Below, piece after piece: positions 44,779-53,802 of a stretch of DNA of 64,000 nucleotides. The stretch covers positions 35,489 through 99,488 of the forward strand of contig JALHPZ010000025.1 in NCBI GenBank assembly GCA_022842245.1, read 5' to 3'. Within the stretch, counting starts at the first letter, position 1. Each line of letters starts with the position of its first letter. The position numbers and the translations under genes are program-made. The notes beneath the pieces were generated by a model. That model was not told where the DNA came from. It ran no database searches and worked only from the letters and a program-made list of their open reading frames with translations. This DNA is from Gemmataceae bacterium (GTDB taxonomy: Bacteria > Planctomycetota > Planctomycetia > Gemmatales > Gemmataceae).

Positions 44779-47211
44779 CTATGCCATCCCCCAGAGCCGG
44801 CGCAGGCCCCACTCGGTCGCCAGCACGGCGGCGAACGCCACCAGCCAGCCGGTCAGGAACCCTTGCGAGTGATTGCGCCGCCAGTCGGGCAGGAAGCGCG
44901 GCTTCGGCTTCACGGTCGTCACCGGCTGGCCCTTCAACTCCTTCAAGTAACCCGGCAGGTCATCGAGGCGATATGCCTTGCCGCCGCCCGCCTTCGCGAG
45001 CTTTTCCAAATAGTCGTGGTCCGCCGCCGCCCGCAGCATCTCGTCCGACGTATCGGGATACGACAGGAACCGCGCCGTCGCGTCCCCCTTCAATTCCTTC
45101 CCGGCCGCGTCCTTCCCCTCCGCCTTCAGCACCACCGTGTATTCGCCGGCGATCTTCGGCTCGAACACCACCTTGTACCCGTCCTTCGCGTCCGCCAGCG
45201 CCTGTGCCGGCTGGCCCTCCTCCGGCTTCTGGCCCGGCGCCACGATCCGCACGTCGAACTTCGGATCGGTCGCGTCCACGCCCGTCGCCGTCCGCAGGCC
45301 CACCTTCACCGATTGTTTCCCGTTCACCGGTAGCCGTCGGAATTCGGGCCGCGCGTACGCCGCTCCCTCGTCCTCCTCCTGGTGTGCAAGGTAGAGCATC
45401 AGCCGGCGCCAGAACTGCGCGTGCACCTCGAACCCCTCGCGCGTCGGTGGCGTGGCACGGCGCCCGAACGACTTCCACAGCCGCGTGTTCATCCCGCCCC
45501 ACGCCAGCACGCGGCCGCGGTTCCCGTCGCCGACCTGCCAGCCGACGAGCAGGTACGGCGGCTTCACCTGGTTCGGCACGATCCCGGCCGGCACGAGCGT
45601 ACGGGCATCGTCCGAGCCGATCGCGAACACCGTCGCTCCCGGCTTCGGCAGGCCGAGCTTGCTCACGCCGTTCAGCCGGCTGTTCGGGATGCCCGGCGCG
45701 TTCAGCTTGTCCCACGTCTCCACGCTCGTCTCGCCGGCCACCTTGAACAGGAATTTCAAGCCGTCCACCGTCGGCACGCACTGGAAGCGCTTGGCGTCGT
45801 CCTTGTAAATCGAATCGGGTAGCGTCGGGAAGTTCACGAGGCTGACGGGGATGAGGCCTTCGAGTGCCGAGCCTTTCCAGCCATTGTCGAGCGGACGGTT
45901 CGGGTCGCCGGCGTAGCTCGCATCCCCGGCGCCGAACAGCAGCCCGACGCCCTTCTTCTCCACCTGTTCGCGGATCTTTTCGGGCAACTTCGGGTCGATC
46001 GCCTCCAACTGCCGGCGGGAGATGTTGCCGATCACGATCACGTCGTAAGCGACATTCTCGAAGTCGAAGAGCTGGCGTTCGTCCGGTGTGACAGGGTCGG
46101 CCCCTTCGCGCAGCACGCGCACGAAATCGAACCGCTTGTCCGCCCGCAGCACATCGCTCGTCAGGGTCATCTCGTGGCTGTGCCGATCGATCATCAGGAT
46201 GCGCAGACCTTCCTTCGTCACGGTCAGGTACGTTTCGACCGAGTTGTTCGCCGGATTCGCGTCGCCGGGCACGCTCTCGACGGGGATCTCGACCTTCACG
46301 CGGATCTCGCCAGGCGTGTCGGGCGCCTTCACCTCGATCTCGATCTCGTTCCCGGCGTCCTTCTGCAGGACCCGGCGCTCCTTCGCGATCTCCTGGTCGT
46401 TGAACTTCACGATCACCGGCACCGTCGCGCCGGCGAATCCGAACGCGTTCGCGACGACCTTGATGACGAGCTTCTGTTTGATCGGTACCGGGGACGGATC
46501 GGCCGACACGGCGACGACGGCGACGTCCTTCGCGGTCGGCGGCGTCGTCTTCGAGCCGGTGGAGAAGGTGTGCAGCGGGGCGAGGGCGCGCCAGCGCCCG
46601 GCTTCTGTCTGCGCCGCGAAGGTCGTGCCGTTGTCCGCCCCGTCGCCGACGATCAGGTGTGCGCGCAGGAACCGTTCGGTCTGCCACTTCTCGAAGGTGC
46701 GGCTGAGGTACGCGCCGTAGTCGGATCGCTTCGCATCGGCGGGAAGCTTCGGATCGTACAGGCCCGTCGGCTCGGCGAAGTCGGTGCGGCCGAAGCCGTA
46801 GAACACGACGTTCACGTTCTGCTCGGTGCGCATCTCCTCGAGCGTCGGCTCGCACTTCTCCAGGATTTTCCGCACGGCGGCGATGCGCGACTGGCTGTTG
46901 AACTCGTCGGCGATCGTCATGCTTTCCGAGAGGTCGATGCCGATGACGAGGACGGAGGGAACCTTCGGGTCTTCCTGAATGCCGACGCTCGGCCGCACGG
47001 CCGTGAGAAGGGCGATAACGAGCGCGAGCAAGCGCAGGCCAAGGATGATGGCGACGCGCTTGCGCGAAGCGGCGGGATGCTTGAAATAGGTCCAAAGCGT
47101 GAGGCCGACGAGCAGCACCGCGAGGACGCCGAGCGCCGGCAGGCCCAGCGGGTACTCCGACCACGGGTACGCCGGCTTCGTCGAAAGGAAGTATTCGGTG
47201 GTGGGCGGCAT
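44779..47211 (-). CDS. Membrane-anchored von Willebrand factor A-type protein
   Basis: The 810-residue protein starts at ATG 47211; a GTG at 47226 would add five residues. Two N-terminal membrane spans (LGVLAVLLVGLTLWTYF; IILGLRLLALVIALLTAV) are followed by a VWA-like MIDAS motif DLSES. A CARDB-like beta domain then spans residues ~230-340. A glutamine-amidotransferase-like region follows (~345-620), without a clear Cys. One C-terminal span lies near the end. This architecture is common in planctomycetes and is often linked to MoxR/BatA-type systems; no moxR is adjacent. Confidence 0.82.
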   Translation of the reverse strand: MPPTTEYFLSTKPAYPWSEYPLGLPALGVLAVLLVGLTLWTYFKHPAASRKRVAIILGLRLLALVIALLTAVRPSVGIQEDPKVPSVLVIGIDLSESMTIADEFNSQSRIAAVRKILEKCEPTLEEMRTEQNVNVVFYGFGRTDFAEPTGLYDPKLPADAKRSDYGAYLSRTFEKWQTERFLRAHLIVGDGADNGTTFAAQTEAGRWRALAPLHTFSTGSKTTPPTAKDVAVVAVSADPSPVPIKQKLVIKVVANAFGFAGATVPVIVKFNDQEIAKERRVLQKDAGNEIEIEVKAPDTPGEIRVKVEIPVESVPGDANPANNSVETYLTVTKEGLRILMIDRHSHEMTLTSDVLRADKRFDFVRVLREGADPVTPDERQLFDFENVAYDVIVIGNISRRQLEAIDPKLPEKIREQVEKKGVGLLFGAGDASYAGDPNRPLDNGWKGSALEGLIPVSLVNFPTLPDSIYKDDAKRFQCVPTVDGLKFLFKVAGETSVETWDKLNAPGIPNSRLNGVSKLGLPKPGATVFAIGSDDARTLVPAGIVPNQVKPPYLLVGWQVGDGNRGRVLAWGGMNTRLWKSFGRRATPPTREGFEVHAQFWRRLMLYLAHQEEDEGAAYARPEFRRLPVNGKQSVKVGLRTATGVDATDPKFDVRIVAPGQKPEEGQPAQALADAKDGYKVVFEPKIAGEYTVVLKAEGKDAAGKELKGDATARFLSYPDTSDEMLRAAADHDYLEKLAKAGGGKAYRLDDLPGYLKELKGQPVTTVKPKPRFLPDWRRNHSQGFLTGWLVAFAAVLATEWGLRRLWGMA

Positions 47212-47286
47212 GGCGAATGTCGGCACCGCGGCGGAACTCGTTTCCGTCAGTCTACCAGATTGCTTCGCCTGTCGGCGACTTCGATT

Positions 47287-48549
47287 TCAGACGGCGGGCG
47301 CGTACAGGACGCATCGGTCGGCGGAACCGGCGTGCTCGAGGACGAGGCCGCCGTGCGGACCGTTGACGATGGCGAGCGAACCGGGCCGACCGGCGGCGTG
47401 CTCGGCGAGGATCGCTTCCAGCGCCTGCACGATGGCGACGCAGTTGCGATCGGCAGAAAGGTCGTTGTAGCGCAGGGCGCGCATCGCCTTCAGGCGCGCA
47501 TCCCGATCGCCGGTCGCGCCATGTTCGACGTAGGCGATTTCCTCGAAGAAGCGGCGGATGACTTCGACGCCGTAGCCGCGCTGCGAGCGGTCACCCCACG
47601 GCTCGACGAACGTGCCGTTGTAGTGGTAGTTCGGCGTGTACTTGAACTCGCCCGGCGAGCGGTCCTCGATTGTCAGTTCGACGCCGCGCTTTCGCTGGTG
47701 GGCGGCCCAGACGCCGTTGTCGAAGCGGAACTGAACTTCCTGATCGACGTAGCCGGGGAAGTTGTCGGGCGTCACCCAACTCGTGTGGATGTCGAAGACC
47801 GCCTCGCGGCCGTCGGGGTGCGTGTAGGTCACTTGGAGTTGCGTCGAATCCCACGTGGAGCCGTCGGCCTTGCCGACAAGGCCGCGCTGGCCGGTCGCGC
47901 CGACGCGGGCGAGTTTCCAGTCGGGGCCGAAGCTGAAGTCGATTAGTTTTGTGTAGTGGCAGGCCACGTAGGTGCCGGGGTTCCGACCGCTCAGCCATTC
48001 AGCGAACTGGCCCATCGAGATCGACTTCGGTTCCAGCAACGAACAATAGCCGTTGTTGACGTGTTTGAGATTGCCCTCGACAACGTGCGTCCGGAGCTTC
48101 TTGTGGTCGGGGTCCAGCAGTTTGTGGTAAACGACCTTCGCGAGGACGCCATGCTTCTCGGCGAGCGCCTGCAACTCGTCAAGTTCGGCGAGCGAGAGGA
48201 CCGAGGGCTTCTCGATGAGGACGTGCTTGCCGGCAGCGAGCGCTGCCTTCGCCGGGGCGAAGTGGCGATCATCCGGCGTCGCGACACAGACGACATCGAC
48301 CGACTGCGCCAGACGCTCGGCCGCGTCGTCGCCGACGAGGTTCGCGAACGGTTTCGGCGCCAGCGATAGGTACTTCGCGGCCCGCGAGCCGGTGCGTGTC
48401 GCGACGGCGGCGAGATCGACCTCGACGAGGCCGAAGTCCCGCCGGAACAGTCCGTCGCGGTGGACCTGCTCGAAGAAGGGGCGGTATGTCTCGTCGAAGA
48501 TCATGCCGAGGCCGACCATGCCGGCCCGGATGCGCGGAGGAGTTTTCAT
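47287..48549 (-). CDS. Gfo/Idh/MocA family oxidoreductase
   Basis: The 420-residue protein has the N-terminal Rossmann segment RAGMVGLGMIF, the CVATPDDRHFAPA region and the family's EKPSVLSLAEL (catalytic Lys in EKP). The C-terminal beta-sheet domain is present. Members use NAD(P) to act on sugars, inositols or other alcohols. The substrate cannot be told. It follows the FtsX-type permease on the minus strand across a repeat-bearing gap. Confidence 0.9.
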   Translation of the reverse strand: MKTPPRIRAGMVGLGMIFDETYRPFFEQVHRDGLFRRDFGLVEVDLAAVATRTGSRAAKYLSLAPKPFANLVGDDAAERLAQSVDVVCVATPDDRHFAPAKAALAAGKHVLIEKPSVLSLAELDELQALAEKHGVLAKVVYHKLLDPDHKKLRTHVVEGNLKHVNNGYCSLLEPKSISMGQFAEWLSGRNPGTYVACHYTKLIDFSFGPDWKLARVGATGQRGLVGKADGSTWDSTQLQVTYTHPDGREAVFDIHTSWVTPDNFPGYVDQEVQFRFDNGVWAAHQRKRGVELTIEDRSPGEFKYTPNYHYNGTFVEPWGDRSQRGYGVEVIRRFFEEIAYVEHGATGDRDARLKAMRALRYNDLSADRNCVAIVQALEAILAEHAAGRPGSLAIVNGPHGGLVLEHAGSADRCVLYAPAV

Positions 48550-48578
48550 CTGGAATGATTTAGGAAAACCAAAACCGA

Positions 48579-48674
48579 TTCACCGCAGAGAACGCGGAGT
48601 ACGCAGAGTGAAGAATGAATTCTGGAATCTGAAATAGGTTTTCTCTCTGCGATCTCTGCGTCCTCTGCGGTGAA
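48579..48674. repeat. CCGCAGAGAACGCGGAG-type inverted repeat, copy 1
   Basis: The arms 48579-48608 (TCACCGCAGAGAACGCGGAG...) and 48645-48674 (...TCCTCTGCGGTGA) are imperfectly complementary. The repeat fills the gap between the permease and the oxidoreductase. Related sequence lies at about 59370-59470 and 60568-60602. Confidence 0.75.
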
Positions 48675-48681
48675 AATGGTA

Positions 48682-50490
48682 TTAACGAAGCGAATCCAGC
48701 ACCTTCATCCGCATCGCGGAGAGCGCCGGCACGAGGCCGCCCAGCCGCCCCATCACGAGCGTGAAGAGCATGCCCATCGCCATCACCTGGGCGTCGACGT
48801 TGATGCGCAGGGCGATCGACTTGCCGCCGGGGCCGCCGCCGCCGCTGGATAGCGTGCTGGTGCTGGCTTTGCCGTCGGCGAGGACGTAGGCGACAAGGCA
48901 GCCGAGCGCGCCGCCGATGATCGCGATCGTCAGCGATTCCAGCATGAACGACACCATCACCTGCCAGCGTTTGAAGCCGAGCAGGCGCAGCACGCCGATG
49001 TCGCGGATGCGCTGGGCGATGGACGCGAACATCGTCGTCATCATGCCGAAGACGCCGCCGATCGCCATGACGACGCACACGACGATGATGGCGGTGAGGA
49101 AGAAGTTGTTCGTCTTCGTCAGCTCGGCGTAGTAGTCGGGTTCGGAGAAGGCCTTGAGCTTTTGCTGCGTGTAGCGGGTGCTGAGGTGGTGCGCCATGGC
49201 GCGGGAGGCCTCGCGCGTGTCCTGCTCGGTGCGCAGCACGAGCGTCGTGTACTTCTCCTTGCCGAACGGGGCGTAGATGCGGCTGAATCGCTTCACCCAG
49301 ATTTCGCTGCCGAAGGTGGTGCCCTCGCTCTTCATGATGCCGGTGACGACCCATTCGACCTCGCCGAGCGTGAAGACGTCGCCGGGCTTCAGTGGTTTCT
49401 TGGTGGGCGTATCCTCGCCGAGCACGCCGGCGATCCCCTCGCCCAGCACGCACTCGATCTGGCTCTTGTCGTTCACGCCGGCGGCGCGGAACCACTTCCC
49501 GCCCGGATAGAGCTGGATGTTGTGCACCGCGGCTGCGACTTCGGAATCCTCCTGGCTACGCACCTGCACGAAGCGCCGCCGCGGCGGATTCGAGTTCGGC
49601 ACCGGCATATTGATCGCATAGTAAGTCTCCCGGCTGGCGAGCGCCACCGGCTTGCCGTCGCGCTCGATCGTCTTCACGCGAACGGGGGTCTTCAGCACGC
49701 GGTCCTTTTCGTCCAGGTCCACGACGACGCGCTCGACGTTATCGAGGTCGCCATAGCCGAGGTTGCTGAAGATCTCGTCGGTCGAGCCGTCGGAGAGGAC
49801 GAAGACGTTGCCGGGGACGCCGCTGTTCTCCGTCAGGTTGTTCATCCCGTTGACAAAGGCGAGCAGGAACGTGAGCAGCGCGATGACGGCGGTGAACGAC
49901 ACGGCGGTCATCGCGTTCGTCTTCCAGCGCACGCGGACGTTGCGGAGGTTGTAGGCGAGCGGCACCTTGCCGATGAAGACGAGGATGAGCAGGTCGAAGG
50001 CGTAAACGCCGAGGATGACGAACGGCCAATGTTCGATCATCGCGGGCGGGAGCTTCTCGTGGAGGGGGGTTTTGAGAAACTTCTGCACGTCGGGCGGGAG
50101 CTTGGAGAGATTTTGTTCGCGCTCGCGTTGGGTCTTGCCCATGAAGTCGCCGACGGCGGGCGTGAAGAAGCGGGCGATGACCCCGAAAGAGCCCTTTTCC
50201 GGCAAGGGGACCCGGCTGACGGCTTCGACCGATACGGCGATGAGCGTCACGAGCACGATCAGGCCGGTCAGGAGTGCGAAGCATCGCTTGATCATGCTCC
50301 GCAGGAACGATCGCTTGCCGGCGGTCGTGTCTTCGAGCACCGACTCCTGGGAGATGAACGCGGGCACGGCGAGCAGGAGGACGGAGAGCGGCAACAGCGA
50401 CAGTCCCAGCACGAACATCGTGAGCAGGGCCTTCACAAGCATCTTGCCGAGCCGGTAGGCGAGGCGGGGGAAGAAGAGCAGGAAGTTCAT
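48682..50490 (-). CDS. FtsX/MacB-type ABC permease
   Basis: The 602-residue protein starts at ATG 50490. It has several N-terminal membrane spans, a ~240-residue extracytoplasmic domain (residues ~220-450), and a final block of three spans with the FtsX-like motif (FLTAIIVVCVVMAIGGVFGM; IRDIGVLRLLGFKRWQV). No ATPase is encoded next to it, so it would need one from elsewhere. It follows the receiver-like gene by 9 bp in a three-gene operon. Confidence 0.85.
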   Translation of the reverse strand: MNFLLFFPRLAYRLGKMLVKALLTMFVLGLSLLPLSVLLLAVPAFISQESVLEDTTAGKRSFLRSMIKRCFALLTGLIVLVTLIAVSVEAVSRVPLPEKGSFGVIARFFTPAVGDFMGKTQREREQNLSKLPPDVQKFLKTPLHEKLPPAMIEHWPFVILGVYAFDLLILVFIGKVPLAYNLRNVRVRWKTNAMTAVSFTAVIALLTFLLAFVNGMNNLTENSGVPGNVFVLSDGSTDEIFSNLGYGDLDNVERVVVDLDEKDRVLKTPVRVKTIERDGKPVALASRETYYAINMPVPNSNPPRRRFVQVRSQEDSEVAAAVHNIQLYPGGKWFRAAGVNDKSQIECVLGEGIAGVLGEDTPTKKPLKPGDVFTLGEVEWVVTGIMKSEGTTFGSEIWVKRFSRIYAPFGKEKYTTLVLRTEQDTREASRAMAHHLSTRYTQQKLKAFSEPDYYAELTKTNNFFLTAIIVVCVVMAIGGVFGMMTTMFASIAQRIRDIGVLRLLGFKRWQVMVSFMLESLTIAIIGGALGCLVAYVLADGKASTSTLSSGGGGPGGKSIALRINVDAQVMAMGMLFTLVMGRLGGLVPALSAMRMKVLDSLR

Positions 50491-50499
50491 CGGGTGTCG

Positions 50500-50850
50500 T
50501 TATCCTCCGAGCCAACTCGCCAGATCGCTCTCCAACTTCTCGACGAACGCGCTGCGCGGCAGCACGAGGTCGCAGCCCGTCGCCCGCGCCGCCTTCAACC
50601 GCTCGGCGTCCACGTGCGAACCGTAGGCGATCACGCGGGCACCGAGCGATCTCAACCCAGACAACAGCGATGACAAATCCAGCGTCGGGTTGTGCAAATC
50701 GAGGATCACGCCGGTCGGCGGCGCATCCTTCGCCTTCGCCAGCAGCGCGTCCTGCGTCTTCGCCGCGGTCATCGCGAGGCCGTGGGCGCGGGCCGTCGCG
50801 AGGATGCGGCTGGTGAAGATCAGGTCGTCGCTGAGCAGCAGTCCGCTCAC
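50500..50850 (-). CDS. Degenerate CheY-like receiver protein
   Basis: The 116-residue protein starts at GTG 50850, overlapping the metalloprotease stop (GTGA). It has the length and strand pattern of a response-regulator receiver: an SDD at residues 7-9, a phosphoacceptor-like D51 in VILDLHNP and Ser78 in the Thr/Ser position. The conserved Lys is replaced by Arg in LVLPRSAF. No output domain follows. It may be a non-phosphorylated or altered receiver. Confidence 0.68.
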   Translation of the reverse strand: MSGLLLSDDLIFTSRILATARAHGLAMTAAKTQDALLAKAKDAPPTGVILDLHNPTLDLSSLLSGLRSLGARVIAYGSHVDAERLKAARATGCDLVLPRSAFVEKLESDLASWLGG

Positions 50851-53654
50851 GGTTCGTTCGCCGTCACGGTCGCGTTGAGGATCTTGGCGATGCGGTCCTT
50901 CGATTCTTCGAGGAACGCCCGCGCCGCGTCGTCCATCGGCTTGCCTTCCACTTTCTTCGCCGCGGCGTCGTCGATCTTGAGCGTTTCGTCGATGCGCTTG
51001 CCGATGTCGCGGAGGTGCTTCCGGGCCAGACTCTTCGCATCCGGCGGCGTGTCGCTGGATCCGCTAAGCAGGATCAGGAAGCCGCTGCCGTCGTCCTTGG
51101 GGCCGACGACCATTCCGGCCAGCCGGCCAAGGTAGGCGCGCTGGAGGTTGCGCATCGTGACGGACGACTTCGCGGTCGCCGCCTTGCCGTCGGCAGGCAG
51201 GTCGGCGAAGATCGCGTCGGTGAGGCCGCGGAAGATCTCCGCGATGGCCAGCGGTTTGTCTTCGGGCTTCACGAGCCGCGCCGAGTTCTGGATGCGAGCG
51301 AGCGTCGCCGGGTCGAGCAGTTCGTCCAGCACCGTTTCCTGGATGGCGAGCACGCGCTGGTTCACCGGGTATTCGCCGCTGCCGAACGCCATGCGCGTGC
51401 CCCAGTGTGTCCACTTCTCGGTGGCCAGTTTGCGGAGCAGTTCGGGCGGGAATTGGAAAGACTTGTCCGACAGGATGTTCTCCTGCAGGAACTTCAGAGC
51501 GTCGCGCTGCTTCTCGGACTTCACCGGCACGAGCGGATCGCGGCCGTTGGGGTCGCCCTTGAAATCGCGGTTGACGACGATGCCGCCGACGTGGCGGGCG
51601 GTGAGGTACGCCGCGTCGCCATAGGCGCGCATGGCCATCTGGAACGCGAGGCGGAGGCGGGCGTAGCTCTCGCCGTTGTCGACGGCTTTGTCGGCGAGCT
51701 TGCCGAGCATCGCCTGCGCGATGAGCATGCGTTCCTTGCCGAACTGCATCGGGTCGGCACCCATGTCCCAGCGGTTGATGAACGGGTCGGCGCTGCCGAT
51801 GACGTCGTCGTCCGTGCCGTAAACGAGGTTCGGATCGGCGACCTTGCTCGCGATCTTCTTCAACTCGGCCACTTCGCCTTCGGTCCCGCCGGCGAGCGGC
51901 TTGTAGGCGTACTCGATGGCCCAGTAGTCGTACGGCCCGAGCGTGGTGGTGAAGTAGTCGCCCTGCTTCACGCCGGGCGGGGCGATGTTCGCCGGGTTGT
52001 AGTCCATCACGCTGCCGACGAGGCCCTGCTTGCGTGTGATCGTCGTATCGTGGAGTTTGTCGTTGGGCAGCATTGTGCTGGCCTTGAAGTTGTGCCGCAG
52101 GCCGAGCGTGTGGCCCACTTCGTGCATGACCACTTCCTTGACGGCCTGTTGGAGCAGTTCATCCGGCACCCGTTCGCCTTCTTTCAGCCCGGCCTGCATC
52201 GCGAGGCCGAACGCCGCCAGCGCCAACTCACCCCGCTTGTGAGCGGCGCACTGGCAGTAGCCGTTCAGGATCGCATGCTGGCGCTGGAGCGTCCGTGTTT
52301 CCCGCGAAACGGGGAGTTGCTCGTCCCGGTCGTTCCAGTCGAGCGGGCTGCCGCGGAACGCCAGCGGGTGCAGCGGGATATCCCAGCCCTTCTGTGCCGC
52401 ACGGATCTCGCTCGCGGGTTCGATCAGCCGGCCCTTGTCGTCGCGGAAGAGCCGCTGCTCCTGCTTGTAGACCTGGATGTAGCTGGCATCGAACAGGATG
52501 TCGGCATCCATGATCTCGCCCGTGAACGGGTTCGCCCGGCTCGGCCCGATGGCGAATGGCACGTCCGACGCGATCCAACGGAACGTACTGTACGTCACGT
52601 CCTCCGGGTCGAACTCGCCGGCCTCCTGCTGCCGCACCTCGATTGCGTTCTTGAAACCGACCTTTTCGAACGCCTTGTTCCATTCGAGGATGCCTTCTCG
52701 CACCGCCGTGCGGTATTCATCGGGTACCGAGTTCTCAATCCAGTACACGATCGGTTTCACCGGCGGCACGAGCTTTCCGCCTTCCTTCCACGGTGGGGCA
52801 CCGGCCGGCCGGTCCAACCGCCAGCGATTGATCATGCGCACGAAGCTCGTGTCCGGGTTGTCGCGGGAGAAGTCCTTGACGGCGGTGAGAAAGTGGCCGA
52901 CGCGGTGATCGGCTTGGCGTGGTTGGTAGCCGGGGTCGGGCAGTTCGCAGAGGCCGTACTGCACCGTCACCGTCACGCCGCGGCTGTCGATCACGTCGTC
53001 GCCGGTGGTCATCATGCTGCGGCGCCGTGCGCCCACGAAGGTGGCCTGCACCTGGAGTTCGACGTTCTTCTTGAAGGATTTGACCTTGCCCCAGGTCGTG
53101 CGGGACGGGTCCAGCATGCCGAGACCGAACTCGCCGAGGTCGGAGAAAAAGATTGGATTGAGGTCAATGACGACGGTGCCTTTGAGCGGGTTCAGCGTGC
53201 GGATCGGCAGCGCCATCAAGACGCTGTCGGTGTAGGTCGTCTCGACCGCCTTCGCCGCCGGCGTGCCGGGCTTCGCCGTGAACCGCACATTGCGCCGCAC
53301 GAAATGGACCTTGTCGCCGACTCGCTTGAACGCGACCACCCACTGTTCGGAAAAGTTGAGCGTGCTGCCGCCGATGCCAGCTCCGCGCACGACCGAGATC
53401 GGCAGGAGGAACGGCCGGTCGAACTGCATCATGCCGATTTCGGCGAAGACGTGTTCGTCCTTGTGGTGAAGCGTGAAGAGGCCCTCCGAGACTTTGGCGC
53501 CCTTCACGACGGAGTCGAAATCGGGGAACTTCTTTTCGGCCGCGGCGGCCGCTGGCGGCATTGGCGGTGCGGGGTTTTGACTGACGGCAGGGCCGGCGGT
53601 GAAGGCCACGAAACCGGCGCCGAGCGAGAGAATGGATATACGACGGAGCGTCAT
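50847..53654 (-). CDS. Secreted zinc metalloprotease (DUF5117-type)
   Basis: The 935-residue protein starts at ATG 53654 with a signal peptide (SILSLGAGFVAFTAGPAVS). The zinc site HEVGHTLGLRHNF (near residue 508) matches the extended HExxHxxGxxH motif of metzincin-like proteases. The surrounding architecture matches the large DUF5117/DUF4953 proteases. It should be exported or periplasmic. It leads the operon containing the receiver-like protein and the FtsX-type permease. Confidence 0.9.
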   Translation of the reverse strand: MTLRRISILSLGAGFVAFTAGPAVSQNPAPPMPPAAAAAEKKFPDFDSVVKGAKVSEGLFTLHHKDEHVFAEIGMMQFDRPFLLPISVVRGAGIGGSTLNFSEQWVVAFKRVGDKVHFVRRNVRFTAKPGTPAAKAVETTYTDSVLMALPIRTLNPLKGTVVIDLNPIFFSDLGEFGLGMLDPSRTTWGKVKSFKKNVELQVQATFVGARRRSMMTTGDDVIDSRGVTVTVQYGLCELPDPGYQPRQADHRVGHFLTAVKDFSRDNPDTSFVRMINRWRLDRPAGAPPWKEGGKLVPPVKPIVYWIENSVPDEYRTAVREGILEWNKAFEKVGFKNAIEVRQQEAGEFDPEDVTYSTFRWIASDVPFAIGPSRANPFTGEIMDADILFDASYIQVYKQEQRLFRDDKGRLIEPASEIRAAQKGWDIPLHPLAFRGSPLDWNDRDEQLPVSRETRTLQRQHAILNGYCQCAAHKRGELALAAFGLAMQAGLKEGERVPDELLQQAVKEVVMHEVGHTLGLRHNFKASTMLPNDKLHDTTITRKQGLVGSVMDYNPANIAPPGVKQGDYFTTTLGPYDYWAIEYAYKPLAGGTEGEVAELKKIASKVADPNLVYGTDDDVIGSADPFINRWDMGADPMQFGKERMLIAQAMLGKLADKAVDNGESYARLRLAFQMAMRAYGDAAYLTARHVGGIVVNRDFKGDPNGRDPLVPVKSEKQRDALKFLQENILSDKSFQFPPELLRKLATEKWTHWGTRMAFGSGEYPVNQRVLAIQETVLDELLDPATLARIQNSARLVKPEDKPLAIAEIFRGLTDAIFADLPADGKAATAKSSVTMRNLQRAYLGRLAGMVVGPKDDGSGFLILLSGSSDTPPDAKSLARKHLRDIGKRIDETLKIDDAAAKKVEGKPMDDAARAFLEESKDRIAKILNATVTANEP

Positions 53655-53760
53655 GGGTGCGTTCCCCGGGGGGGTTCAGACATTATGCCTGAGCAGGACT
53701 GCAATCAATGTAGCGGACCGGCGGGGAAAGGTGCGTCGAGATTGCGGAAAAGGGGAGTCG

Positions 53761-53782
53761 CACCGGCCCGGTTGGGCCGGTG
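53761..53782 (-). terminator. Hairpin after aminotransferase
   Basis: CACCGGCCC-GGTT-GGGCCGGTG is a perfect 9-bp stem about 20 bp after the aminotransferase stop and before the metalloprotease start. Confidence 0.7.
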
Positions 53783-53802
53783 GTAGGAATTGCACGCTCG
53801 TT

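Noticed and set aside
46174..47946. 590-codon plus-strand open frame
   Set aside because: It runs antisense across two unrelated genes and an intergenic gap, which a real gene would not do.
51015..53786. 923-codon plus-strand open frame opposite the metalloprotease
   Set aside because: It is antisense to a gene with a clear zinc motif and signal peptide, and it has no motif of its own.
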